A stretch of 64,000 nt of DNA, from positions 56,316-120,315 of the forward strand of contig NZ_NXLS01000005.1 in the NCBI RefSeq assembly GCF_003364315.1, given 5' to 3'. Shown here in pieces: positions 27,698 to 36,574 of this stretch. The notes beneath the pieces were generated by a model, which saw only the letters and a list, made by a program, of their open reading frames with translations, searched no databases and was not told the origin of the DNA. Within the stretch, counting starts at the first letter, position 1. Each line of letters begins with the position of its first letter. The DNA is from Helicobacter ganmani. Its GTDB lineage: Bacteria > Campylobacterota > Campylobacteria > Campylobacterales > Helicobacteraceae. The translations under genes were made by a program, and so were the position numbers.

Positions 27698-28536
27698 TAC
27701 TCACAGCTTTTTGCAATTCCATATCCATAAGCTTTAATCCGCTCCACTTCCTCTTTTGGTGTGTTGCCTTTAGTCGTCAGATAATCCCCTAGCACCACCG
27801 CATTAATCCCACATTCAAAGAGTGTCTTTTGCTCCTCTCCAAACACGCGCTCTCGCCCTCCTGCAATCATCAGCCTAGCATTTGGCAAATATTCACGCGC
27901 TAACTTCACACACTCTAACGCTTCCTCTTGAGTTAGAATCTCTTGAGTTAAGGGCAATGCTGGGTTTGGGATAAAGAAATTAATAGGCGTAGTATGCGGA
28001 TTTAGCGTTTGCAAAGCATAGAGAAAGTCCATTCTATCCTGCCAACTCTCCCCCATTCCAAAGATTCCACCACAGCATAGTCCAAGCCCTGCAATTCTGG
28101 CATTTTCATTTGTTTGGAATCGCTCCTCAAAGCTATGCGTGGTGCAAATATTAGGAAAAAAGTTTTGACTTGTTTCCAAATTATGATTATAACTCGCAAT
28201 TCCCGCATTCTTCAGTTCTACTAAGGATTCCACATCTGCGATTCCATTGCAACCAATTAAATGCAAATGCAATCCCTCTTTGACAATCGCACGGGCAGCT
28301 TCTGCAATATATTCTGTTCGCTTAGAATCCAAAGTGCGCCCACTTGTAACAAGACAGAATCCCAATGCACCATTTTTGCTTGCCCTCTTTGCTTCCTCCA
28401 AAATCTGTGGAATCGGCTTGTATTTATACTTGTCAATCTCCGCATTATATTTTGCACTTTGAGTACAATACGCGCAATCCTCTGCACAGCTTCCGCTAGA
28501 GACATTGCAAATGCTACATAAAAAAATCTCTTGCAT
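27697..28536 (-). CDS. bioB: Biotin synthase
   Basis: 279 aa radical-SAM enzyme that inserts sulphur into dethiobiotin. The 4Fe-4S site is CAEDCAYC at about 17-24, with TSGR and GLCCGGIFGMGES further in and AGGRERVFG near the end, all typical of BioB. It is shorter than E. coli BioB, as in other Helicobacter. It is followed by the YihY gene. Confidence 0.93.
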   Translation of the reverse strand: MQEIFLCSICNVSSGSCAEDCAYCTQSAKYNAEIDKYKYKPIPQILEEAKRASKNGALGFCLVTSGRTLDSKRTEYIAEAARAIVKEGLHLHLIGCNGIADVESLVELKNAGIASYNHNLETSQNFFPNICTTHSFEERFQTNENARIAGLGLCCGGIFGMGESWQDRMDFLYALQTLNPHTTPINFFIPNPALPLTQEILTQEEALECVKLAREYLPNARLMIAGGRERVFGEEQKTLFECGINAVVLGDYLTTKGNTPKEEVERIKAYGYGIAKSCE

Positions 28537-28537
28537 T

Positions 28538-28939
28538 TTAATCCTTTATGACTTCTTCGCGTCCGCTAAAGTTTTGGATTTTAATGCTTGGATTCTTGAA
28601 ATAAAAAACAGCGAAATCTGGATTTGTCGGACTTGTATAAATTTCTTTTACCAAAGGATATTTTACAAACATTGCTTCTTTGACTGCCGCATTATCCTCA
28701 AAGATAATTTCCGCGCGGATTCTTATCCAAGTTTCTTTAGAATCAAAAGCGCAAAGTTCTACATTGGAAAAATTCTGTATGTGCTTCACCATTCCTTTGG
28801 TTTTAGAAGTGCAATAATACAATTTGCCTTGATAAAATAATGGCGATTGAATCGGGCGCACGCGAGGATTCCCGCAAGTGCCTTTGGTTGCCAAAAATCC
28901 TACATTTTTATCTAAAAAATCTAAAATTTCTTGTGTCAT
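28538..28939 (-). CDS. Pyridoxamine 5'-phosphate oxidase-like flavin-binding protein
   Basis: 133 aa. A split-barrel fold is suggested by GFLATKGTCGNPRVRPIQSP (about 14-33) and YYCTSKTKGMVKHI (about 41-54), typical of small PNPOx-like proteins that bind FMN or F420. It is too short to be PdxH itself and the substrate is unknown. It is adjacent to bioB and starts 10 nt after topA ends. Confidence 0.78.
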   Translation of the reverse strand: MTQEILDFLDKNVGFLATKGTCGNPRVRPIQSPLFYQGKLYYCTSKTKGMVKHIQNFSNVELCAFDSKETWIRIRAEIIFEDNAAVKEAMFVKYPLVKEIYTSPTNPDFAVFYFKNPSIKIQNFSGREEVIKD

Positions 28940-28948
28940 TTTCTCTCC

Positions 28949-31189
28949 TTAAGTAGATTGTATATCGTCCATTCTTTCTTTACACTCGGGATTGGAGCAT
29001 TCTAAAATGGGCTTATTTCTAAATGTCCTGCGCATAAGCAAGGAATTACACTTGGGACATTTTTGGTTTATTGGTGGAAATTTAGCGACAAAGTCGCATT
29101 TAGGGTGATTTCTGCAACTATAAAATTTCCCATATCTCCCATTTCTCTCCAAAATATTTCCACCACATTTTGGACATTTCACACCCTCCAAAGCTTGTGG
29201 TGCGCTCCTTTGACTTGGATTCAAAGGCTTTGTATTTTTACATTCTGGATAACCGCTACAAGCGAGAAACTCTCCATTTCTACCGCGTTTTTTCACCATT
29301 TCCTTACCACATTTTTCACAAATCCCAAAGCTTTGCGATTCCTCATTAGAAAGATTAGATTCTTTTTGAATATATTTACACTTAGGATACCCACTACACC
29401 CCACAAACTCACCATATCGGCTGTTTCTACGCACCAACTCCTTACCACAAAGCGGACAGGATTTTCCGATGGGAATTGCTAATTTTTGGCTTTGAATCTT
29501 TGTTTTACCCTCGCTAATCTTTTGAATAAAAGGCTCATAGAAATGCCACAAGAGTTGCTGCCAATCTTGCTTGGATTCCGCCACTTCATCAAGTTTTTCC
29601 TCTAAATTTGCAGTAAATTTGGAATCCACAATTTCATTAAAATGCTGTTCTAATAACTCCACTACTTTAAAAGCCACTTCTTGAGGTTTGATTTGCTTTT
29701 TTTCAATCGTGATATAATCCCTTGAGGTAAGCAAAGAAATCGTTGGGGCATAGGTGCTTGGGCGCCCTATTCCTAAGGATTCCAAAGTTTTAATCAAGCT
29801 TGCTTCAGAGAATCTTGACGGGGGCTCTGTCTCGCGCTTTTCGTCCTTGCATTTTTCTAATCGCAATGCACTTCCAACTTCTAAAGTCGGCAATAATTTG
29901 TCTTTGTCCTCATTACCTAACATACGATAAAAACCATCAAAAAGCAGCTTACGCCCGCTTGCTTTTAGAAGTGCTATGTCATTGCCAATCCAAAGATTCT
30001 GCAACTCAAACTCCGCATCACTCATTTGAGAAGCAAAGAATCTCTTGTAAATAAGCGTATAAAGCTTTAACTCATCTCCTTTAAGATATTGTGCAGCAAT
30101 TTGCGGTGTGAAATCCATTAAAGTTGGGCGAATCGCCTCGTGAGCCTCTTGCGCACCTTTTGCTTTAGTTGCATAAATCTTGGGTTTGGTTGGCACATAT
30201 TCCTTACCATAAGTTTTAACAATCAACTTGCGCGCCTCCTCTTGCGCAATTTTGGCGATATTTAAACTATCTGTTCTCATATAAGTAATCACGCCCATAG
30301 AGCCTTGATGCGTCATCACCCCCTCATAGAGTTTTTGCGCAGTTTGCATCGTGCGTGAGGGAGAGAATCCAAGCAGTGAGCTTGCACTTTGTTGCAAGGT
30401 AGAAGTCATAAAAGGTGGTGGGGTAGCGGTTTTGCGTCGCTTGGTTTCTATATTTTGTATGCTAAAGCTTGATTTTTTAAGAGATTCTACAATTCCTTTT
30501 GCCTCTTTTTCCGTTTTAATGCTTAATTTGTCTAGCTTTTTTCCCTTAAACTCTACCAATTCCGCTTCTATACCATTGACTTTTTTATCCAATGTAACAA
30601 AACTACTTTCAATTGTATAATAGGTAATGGGTTTGAAATTTAGAATCTCTTTTTCTTTATCTACGACAATCTTTAGCGCACTACTTTGCACCCTACCTGC
30701 ACTTAACCCGCGCTGAATCTTAGAAGCAATCAATGGACTTAAACGATAGCCTACGATTCTATCTAGCAGTCGCCTTGCTTGTTGCGCATTGACTTTGTCC
30801 ATATCAATAAGGCGCGGGTGTTTCAAAGAATCCTCAATCGCCTTTTGCGTGATTTCGTGGAATACGATTCTAGGTAGCTTATGCGGGTCTTTATCAATTG
30901 CTGTGGCGATATGATAGCCAATCGCTTCTCCCTCTCTGTCTTCATCGGTTGCGATATAGATTTCTTTCGCACTTTTTGCTAGTTTCTTTAGCTCACTCAC
31001 CACTGCTTTATGCGATTCATCAATTTTATATTCTGGAATAAAATTTTGGTCTTCAATCTTAATCCCAAAAGTGTGTTTAGGCAAATCACGAATATGCCCC
31101 TTAGAAGCAATCACTTCATATTTACTACCCAAGAAATTCTTAATCGTCCGCGCTTTTGTCGGCGATTCTACAATAATTAAACTTTTCAA
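28949..31189 (-). CDS. topA: DNA topoisomerase I
   Basis: 746 aa. TOPRIM domain at 1-115 (IVESPTKA, TDEDREGEAI at 81-90), catalytic Tyr303 in ITYMRTDS, and four C-terminal C4 zinc ribbons (from about 585). It relaxes negative supercoils. The size and domain order are normal for Campylobacterota. Confidence 0.96.
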   Translation of the reverse strand: MKSLIIVESPTKARTIKNFLGSKYEVIASKGHIRDLPKHTFGIKIEDQNFIPEYKIDESHKAVVSELKKLAKSAKEIYIATDEDREGEAIGYHIATAIDKDPHKLPRIVFHEITQKAIEDSLKHPRLIDMDKVNAQQARRLLDRIVGYRLSPLIASKIQRGLSAGRVQSSALKIVVDKEKEILNFKPITYYTIESSFVTLDKKVNGIEAELVEFKGKKLDKLSIKTEKEAKGIVESLKKSSFSIQNIETKRRKTATPPPFMTSTLQQSASSLLGFSPSRTMQTAQKLYEGVMTHQGSMGVITYMRTDSLNIAKIAQEEARKLIVKTYGKEYVPTKPKIYATKAKGAQEAHEAIRPTLMDFTPQIAAQYLKGDELKLYTLIYKRFFASQMSDAEFELQNLWIGNDIALLKASGRKLLFDGFYRMLGNEDKDKLLPTLEVGSALRLEKCKDEKRETEPPSRFSEASLIKTLESLGIGRPSTYAPTISLLTSRDYITIEKKQIKPQEVAFKVVELLEQHFNEIVDSKFTANLEEKLDEVAESKQDWQQLLWHFYEPFIQKISEGKTKIQSQKLAIPIGKSCPLCGKELVRRNSRYGEFVGCSGYPKCKYIQKESNLSNEESQSFGICEKCGKEMVKKRGRNGEFLACSGYPECKNTKPLNPSQRSAPQALEGVKCPKCGGNILERNGRYGKFYSCRNHPKCDFVAKFPPINQKCPKCNSLLMRRTFRNKPILECSNPECKERMDDIQST

Positions 31190-31435
31190 AAGCTCCGCCT
31201 TAAAGTTTGTAATTTAAATTTTGCTAATCATACAAAAATTTATACCAAAATTTCAAGATTCTTTTTTAATCTTTGATTGGATAATTTTCTGCCACATTCT
31301 TGCGATTCTACGCAGCATTCGCGACAATCCATAGTCCCGCAAAAAGCAACTTTAACAATAAAATTCCTAAATCAGGGGAGGTTTTAGATTATGGATTACT
31401 TCAGCTAACACCCCGCAAGGACGCAATGGTTAGCC
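31190..31435. repeat. Gap between topA and cysQ with degenerate repeat units
   Basis: 246 nt without a gene. Pieces GCGACAATCCATAG (near 31320), GATTATGGATTACTTC (near 31388) and GGACGCAATGG (near 31418) look like decayed copies of the dispersed repeat seen at 26.5, 33.7 and 36.5 kb. Confidence 0.35.
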
Positions 31436-32278
31436 CTATCCCCTCATAAAATCCTGATAAATTTTCCCTCCGACTTGCGACTTTGCAAATGCAATAAAAT
31501 AATGATTCCGCACACTTGGTTTGTTATATTCTAAAGGCTTTTTTGTCTCACAATCCAACATCTCCCCGCCCGCTTCCTCTAGCACAATATCGCACGCTGC
31601 GGTATCCCATTCGCTCGTGCCATTGAAGCGCGGATAAATATCCGCCTTGCCCTCTGCAAGCACGCAAACCTTGAGCGAAGAGCCATATTTTTGCACTTTT
31701 AAATTGTATTTTTGGAAAAACTCTTGCGTCTGCTGCGTGCTATGAAACATAGAATCACAAGCAAGAATTTGCGCTTCTTGCAGGATTCTATCACCCTTTA
31801 GTTTTTGTTTATTTTGTTCTAGCCACAGAGCATTTAAGGTTTGCGATTCTAGTGCGCTTTTAAGAGAGGCAATTTCAAAGGTAAAACTTCCAAAGCCTTT
31901 TAAAGCAATAAAAAGTTGATGAAATGCAGGTGCATACACAACGCCTAAAATTGGGCGTTGCTTGTGAATAAGGGCAATATTAATCGTCCAACCACCATTT
32001 TTTGCCAAAAAATCCTTTGTCCCATCAAGCGGGTCAATCAGCCAATAATATTCTAAGCCTTTGCGCTCCTCATAATCCAAGATTGCCTCTTCAGAGCAAA
32101 CTTTATAAGGAGAATTTGCCAACAATTCTTGCGTAATGAGCGCATTAGATTCCAAATCCGCCTTTGTAAGCGGCGAGGAATCCGACTTTAACGCAAACTC
32201 CTCCAAACCATAATATTTTAATACCAACTCCCCCGCCCTAAGCGCGCTCAAAGCACTTTGATAGAGTAATTCTTGCAT
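31436..32278 (-). CDS. cysQ: 3'(2'),5'-bisphosphate nucleotidase / inositol monophosphatase family
   Basis: About 280 aa. The metal site DPLDGTKDFLAKNGGWTIN (about 82-100) and WDTAACDIVLEEAGG are those of the CysQ branch of the IMPase superfamily. It hydrolyses PAP to AMP. A longer frame begins at 32323, but AAAGGA is placed for the ATG at 32278, so I use that. Confidence 0.88.
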   Translation of the reverse strand: MQELLYQSALSALRAGELVLKYYGLEEFALKSDSSPLTKADLESNALITQELLANSPYKVCSEEAILDYEERKGLEYYWLIDPLDGTKDFLAKNGGWTINIALIHKQRPILGVVYAPAFHQLFIALKGFGSFTFEIASLKSALESQTLNALWLEQNKQKLKGDRILQEAQILACDSMFHSTQQTQEFFQKYNLKVQKYGSSLKVCVLAEGKADIYPRFNGTSEWDTAACDIVLEEAGGEMLDCETKKPLEYNKPSVRNHYFIAFAKSQVGGKIYQDFMRG

Positions 32279-32339
32279 TGTCATTCCTTTGATTGTAAGT
32301 TTAACTTGTATCAAAATTTGCATTAAATTAAGGATAAAA

Positions 32340-32491
32340 TTTTACGATTCCATTGCGTCATTGCGAACGCAGTGAAGCAATCTATAATCTTGAATTACTT
32401 TAAATTTTCCATCACAAAAGCGTGCTAGGGGTTGGGGGTTAAGGGGTACGCTTCGCAAGTAGAGCCCCCTGCCCCATTAGGAGAGAGAATC
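32340..32491. repeat. Dispersed repeat copy between cysQ and the 154-aa gene
   Basis: At about 32355-32390 the sequence reads GTCATTGCGAAC-GCAGTGAAGCAATCTATAATC, a compact copy of the repeat family. The following G-rich stretch (32428-32475) shows nothing I can name. Confidence 0.5.
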
Positions 32492-32956
32492 TTACGCTTT
32501 AATTCCTTGCAGAATCTCACTTAAAATATCCACAGCTTTGCTTTTCTCCGCTTCAAAAATGTGTTGTGGCAATGAGCTTAGATTTCCAAATTCATCTAAT
32601 CTACTTTCGTGATTGTCTTGTTCTTGTAAAAAAGCAATATTATCAGACAAAAGATTTTGAATTTTGTCGGAATCTATTTCTAAATTACGCATTGCAAGAA
32701 CCTTTTTCATATTGCTAAAGCTAAGAGAACCATAAAGACTTTCACCCTCAAGTAAAGCAGTATTGAGATTAGCAAGATAGATTTTGGATACATTTTTCGC
32801 GATGGAATCTTCCCTGCTTTCTTTTTCTTGTTGTATGGCTTCATTGAGGATTTCCCCATAAGTTTTTGGAGATTCCTGCTCTTTTGGATTCTCCGCGCGA
32901 GAAGAATCCCCGCGCGGATAATAAATATTATAAGGATAATTGTTGCTTATTTGCAT
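32492..32956 (-). CDS. Hypothetical acidic protein, 154 aa
   Basis: I do not recognise this gene. It has no signal peptide or membrane helix. It is Ser/Glu/Asn-rich with a predominantly helical pattern from about 30 on. A GGAATCC element precedes the ATG. It starts 8 nt after the end of the decayed exported-protein gene. Codon usage looks like the neighbours, which supports it as a real gene. Confidence 0.5.
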   Translation of the reverse strand: MQISNNYPYNIYYPRGDSSRAENPKEQESPKTYGEILNEAIQQEKESREDSIAKNVSKIYLANLNTALLEGESLYGSLSFSNMKKVLAMRNLEIDSDKIQNLLSDNIAFLQEQDNHESRLDEFGNLSSLPQHIFEAEKSKAVDILSEILQGIKA

Positions 32957-32964
32957 AGGAATCC

Positions 32965-33569
32965 TTACTTAATATAAATACTTGTGCTCATTGTGGGACC
33001 AACATTAATGGAACGAGCAGTATAAACAAATTCACCACTAGAATTGCTAGGCTTGGAAATATCCCACCATTCCCACCAACCAAATACTACATTATCGCTT
33101 CCAGCAATACCAACGCAATCTATCATTGTTGCTTGATTTCCTGCAAAAGTTGCGCTATCAGTATTCCTTCCACCATAGCCTACAACGCCTGTTACAACTT
33201 GAAATGGATTACCGCCGTGATTAAAATTTGTGCTTGTTTGATTGTCCTGAATATTCTCACAACCATCTTGAAGTTGCCCCACTTGCTGTTGAGAGCAAAC
33301 CGCCCACTTCTGATACAGGAGGAGCTGCAGCTTTGACTGCTTTATTGTTTTTATTTGCCTCATACGCCTTTTTCATTTTTTCCAAAGTTTTATCAAAATC
33401 GCCATTCAGAATTTTTTTGCTTATGTGGTGAGTTTGCCTCTACATAAAGCGTTAATCCATTGCGTGTAATTTTCTCTTTGCCCTCTGTGGTATAGTTGCC
33501 ATCTGCACCAAATGCGATTCCACAACTTAAAATACTTGCCAACGCAAGACTTAAAAATTTTCTTGTCAT
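32965..33569 (-). pseudogene. Decayed exported protein with at least two frameshifts
   Basis: The ATG at 33569 opens a signal peptide (MTRKFLSLALASILSCGIAFG) that runs into a stop at 33393. A second frame continues with ILNGDFDKTLEKMKKAYEA to about SGATSRWL, and a third (to the stop at 32965) gives QQQVGQLQDGCENIQDN... and VGYGGRNTDSATFAGNQ. Joined, these give one secreted protein of about 200 aa. An A7 run (coding strand) lies near the first shift. No family is recognised. It could be a broken gene, or contain a sequence error. Confidence 0.6.
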
Positions 33570-33887
33570 TTTAACTGCTTAAAATTAAGATATGTAGAAT
33601 CTTAGGCAAAAAGTATGCCAATATTAAGATTCTATTGTTTATTTTTTAATACAAAATTATAGATTGCCACGACTTCGGACGAAGTCTCGCAATGACAAAA
33701 GACTAATCACTGCGTCATTACGAGAGAGATAACGAACGAAGCAATCCATAATCTTGCAAAAATCAATTTCTACAATAGAATCTTTTAAATAGTTCCATTA
33801 TAGAATCCCGCCCTTACGATTCCATATTTTAAGAGATTCTACTATGAAATTTGCTACAATGACACAACAAAAACAAGGATAAAAACA
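33570..33887. repeat. 318-nt gap: two repeat units and a promoter
   Basis: A unit at 33656-33697 (ATTATAGATTGCC to GCAATGAC) contains a hairpin GACTTC-GGAC-GAAGTC at 33671-33686. A second unit at about 33710-33753 runs GCGTCATTACGAG to GCAATCCATAATC. They are inverted relatives of each other. The right end carries the promoter of the next gene. No coding region was seen. Confidence 0.6.
33855..33860 (+). promoter_or_regulatory. Candidate -10 box for the plus-strand glycosyltransferases
   Basis: TTTGCTACAAT ends at 33860, a TG-type extended -10 (TACAAT) 28 nt before the ATG at 33888. AAGGAT follows as ribosome-binding site. Confidence 0.4.
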
Positions 33888-35409
33888 ATGGATTTTTCAA
33901 AAATCTCTGCTGTGATACTTGTCAAAAATGCACAAGCGACTTTGCAAGAATGCCTCCGCTCTATTCAATGCTTTGATGAAATCATATTACTAGACAATCA
34001 AAGCAATGATGATACCTTAAAAATTGCTCTCTCTTTCAAAGAATCTTTCCCCAATCTTCACATTCACACAAGTGAATTTATCGGCTTTGGGGCGTTAAAA
34101 AATCTCGCGATTTCTTATGCGAAAAACGATTGGATTTTACTCATTGACGCGGACGAAGTTTTGGAGCAAGATTTTTTAAACGAACTTAGAGAAATGCAGC
34201 TTGCAAAAGAAAATATCCTTGCCTTGCCACGAAAGAATCTTTATAAAGGCGAATGGATTAAGGCTTGTGGTTGGTATCCTGATTATGTTTTGCGCGTCTT
34301 TGACAAAACTTTTACACATTTTAACGACAATGCCGTGCATGAAAGCCTGATTTTAAGCCCAAACACAAAAGTCATTAAAGTGCAAAAAGGCTTGAAACAT
34401 TACGCTTATGATAGCATTTATGGCTTACTAGAAAAAATGCAAAAATACTCCAATCTGTGGGCACAACAGAATCTGCACAGAAAAAGCTCTATGGGCAGTG
34501 CTTGTGTGCGGAGTGTGTGGAAATTTTTTAGGGATTATTTTTTAAAAAAAGGATTTTTGTATGGTTACAAAGGCTTTGTAATTAGCCTCTGTAATGCCTC
34601 AGGCGTGTTTTTCAAATATGCCAAACTCTATGAGCTAACACACAAGATTCCCACTTGTTCTTTGATTATCACGACTTATAATAGCAAGGATTCTTTACGC
34701 TGCGTGCTAGAGAGCGTCAAGAATCTTGATTACCTGCCGATTGAAGTTCTCATCGCCGATGATGGTAGCACAGAGGATACCGCACAACTCATCGGAGAAT
34801 ATCAAAAAGCTTTTCCCTGCCCGCTTTTACACATTTGGCAAGAGGACGCAGGATTCCGCTTAAATACCATACGCAATAAGGCAATCAATGCCGCAAGCGG
34901 AGAATACATTATTCTCATTGATGGGGATATGGTTTTAGAATCCCATTTTATTAAAGACCATTTGGATTTTGCAAAGCATAAAGTCTTTTTGCAAGGCTCT
35001 AGGGTTATTTTAGATAAGCAAACAAGCGAAAAAGCAATAAGGGGGGGGGCAGAATGAGAAACTCTCTCATCATTTTAAATCCAAACGATGCGCCTTGCTC
35101 TCTAGCCTTATTTACAAAACTTCTAAAGTTCAAGCAAATATTTTTGATAAAAGCGAGCTTATCAAGGGCGTTGGAGGTTGCAATATGAGCTTTTTTAAAC
35201 AAGATTGGCAAGCCTTAAATGGCTTTAATGAAAACTTTAAAAGTTGGGGGCGGGAGGATAGCGAGTTTGTCGCAAGATTCCTTTTTAATAGTGGAGAATT
35301 AAGAAGACTAGAGTTTAAAGGAATCGCTTATCATCTCTACCACAAAGAAAACAACAAGGTAAATCTATCCCAAAAACCACCAAATGTATTTACAGACTTT
35401 AAAAAATAA
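33888..35409 (+). CDS. Two-domain glycosyltransferase (GT2 + GT2/GT7C), phase-variable, OFF by G9 tract
   Basis: The first 385 codons hold a WaaE/LgtF-like GT2 domain (SAVILVKNAQATLQECL, then DNQSNDDT and DADEVLEQD) and a second GT2 domain (SLIITTYNSKDSLRCVLES, DDGSTEDT, DGDMVLE). A G9 run at 35041-35049 shifts the frame to a stop at 35057. The other frame resumes directly with the missing GT7C end (GGCNMSFFKQDWQALNGF, SWGREDSEF) to 35409. With G8 (or G11) a single protein of about 506 aa results. It probably acts on LOS or capsule. Confidence 0.8.
35041..35049 (+). repeat. Poly-G tract (G9), glycosyltransferase frame OFF
   Basis: Nine G's follow AATAA; reading becomes AGG GGG GGG GCA GAA TGA. 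Eight G's would give AGG GGG GGG CAG AAT GAG and rejoin the downstream GT7C-like frame. Confidence 0.85.
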
Positions 35410-35430
35410 AACAATCCAATGGAATCCTCA

Positions 35431-36495
35431 ATGAAAATTCTCATCACAGCAAATGATATTACAATCGGTGGTGGCGTGGAAAGAGTGGTTTGCAACCTTG
35501 CAAATGCCTTTGATGAAAGTGGGTTTGAAGTAGAGATTCTAAGTTTTTATAAAAACAACGAAAAATGCCCTTACATTTTAAATCCGAATGTCCAATTAAC
35601 ATTCTTTCCTAATACCCTTGACATTCACACCAAACAACCCTTAAAAAGGCTGTTTAATAAAACGATTTATCGGCTTTTTGTCGCTTGGAAAATGAAACAA
35701 ATGTTTAAAGATAAGGACATTATGATTTATAATTGCTATTTTTTCCCTTACTTTAAGAACAAAAATACGCAGTATTTTAAGATTCATCATCAAGTCTTTA
35801 AAAGAAGTTGGACATACAAAAACAAGCTTTTTGATTCTAACATTATTTTAACAAGCAAACAACTCGCCCTATGGCAAAGCAAAATAAAAAATGTCCAAAT
35901 CATACCAAACTTCCTAACGCAAATCCCTGATACAAACACTAATTTATCTCAAAAAGTCATTTTATCCATAGGCAGAATGAGCAAAGGCGATGAAAAACGA
36001 TTCACAAGTTTAATTGAAATTTGGCGACTAATTCAACAAGATAAAAGCCTTCAAGAATGGAAACTTCATATTGTAGGCGAGGGGGAAGGTAAGCAAGAGC
36101 TAGAGCAACTCATCTGTAAGCAAAACCTTCAAGATTCCATAATCCTAAAACCTTTCACAAAAGAAATAGAAAAGGAATATCTAAATGCAAGTATTTACAC
36201 AATGACAAGCAAATATGAGGGATTTGGTATGGTGCTTTTGGAGGCGAGTTCCTATGGAGTCCCTTGCATTTCCTTTGATATTCTCGCAGGTCCAAGCGAC
36301 ATCATAGAAGATGGCAAAAGTGGCTTTTTGGTTGCGGATAACAATTTGTCAGCCTATGCGCTCAAGTTGAAACTTTTAATGTACGATGAAACCTTGCGTC
36401 AAACCTTTGGTAAAAGAGCAAAAGAAATCACAAAAGAAAAATTTTCTAAAGAAAAAATAATGCAGCAATGGAATACCCTCTTTAACTCCAAATAA
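35431..36495 (+). CDS. Glycosyltransferase family 4
   Basis: About 354 aa GT-B enzyme. N-terminal ITIGGGVERVVCNLANAF binds the acceptor side; the C-terminal half has VILSIGRMSKGDEKRF, KLHIVGEGEGKQELEQL and the EX7E-type YEGFGMVLLEASSYGVPCI. It uses a nucleotide sugar; the sugar is unknown. An ATG at 35419 is also in frame, but GGAATC fits the ATG at 35431 better. It lies 21 nt after the phase-variable glycosyltransferase and ends convergent to the GT8 gene. Confidence 0.85.
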   Translation: MKILITANDITIGGGVERVVCNLANAFDESGFEVEILSFYKNNEKCPYILNPNVQLTFFPNTLDIHTKQPLKRLFNKTIYRLFVAWKMKQMFKDKDIMIYNCYFFPYFKNKNTQYFKIHHQVFKRSWTYKNKLFDSNIILTSKQLALWQSKIKNVQIIPNFLTQIPDTNTNLSQKVILSIGRMSKGDEKRFTSLIEIWRLIQQDKSLQEWKLHIVGEGEGKQELEQLICKQNLQDSIILKPFTKEIEKEYLNASIYTMTSKYEGFGMVLLEASSYGVPCISFDILAGPSDIIEDGKSGFLVADNNLSAYALKLKLLMYDETLRQTFGKRAKEITKEKFSKEKIMQQWNTLFNSK

Positions 36496-36517
36496 TACTT
36501 TGCACCCCTAAACGAAA

Positions 36518-36562
36518 TATCATATTATGGATTGCAAAACTTGCATTTGCAATGACGCGCAA
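36518..36562. repeat. Dispersed repeat copy between convergent glycosyltransferases
   Basis: ATTATGGATTGCAAAACTTG at 36524 followed by TTGCAATGACGCG: the same ATTAT-GATTGC ... GCAATGAC layout as at 33.66 kb, shortened. It falls in the 79-nt gap between the GT4 and GT8 genes. Confidence 0.5.
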
Positions 36563-36574
36563 GGGTGCGAAAGC

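Noticed and set aside
35095..35409. Independent 104-aa glycosyltransferase
   Set aside because: It lacks the nucleotide-sugar domain and continues the frame of the preceding GT across the G9 tract.
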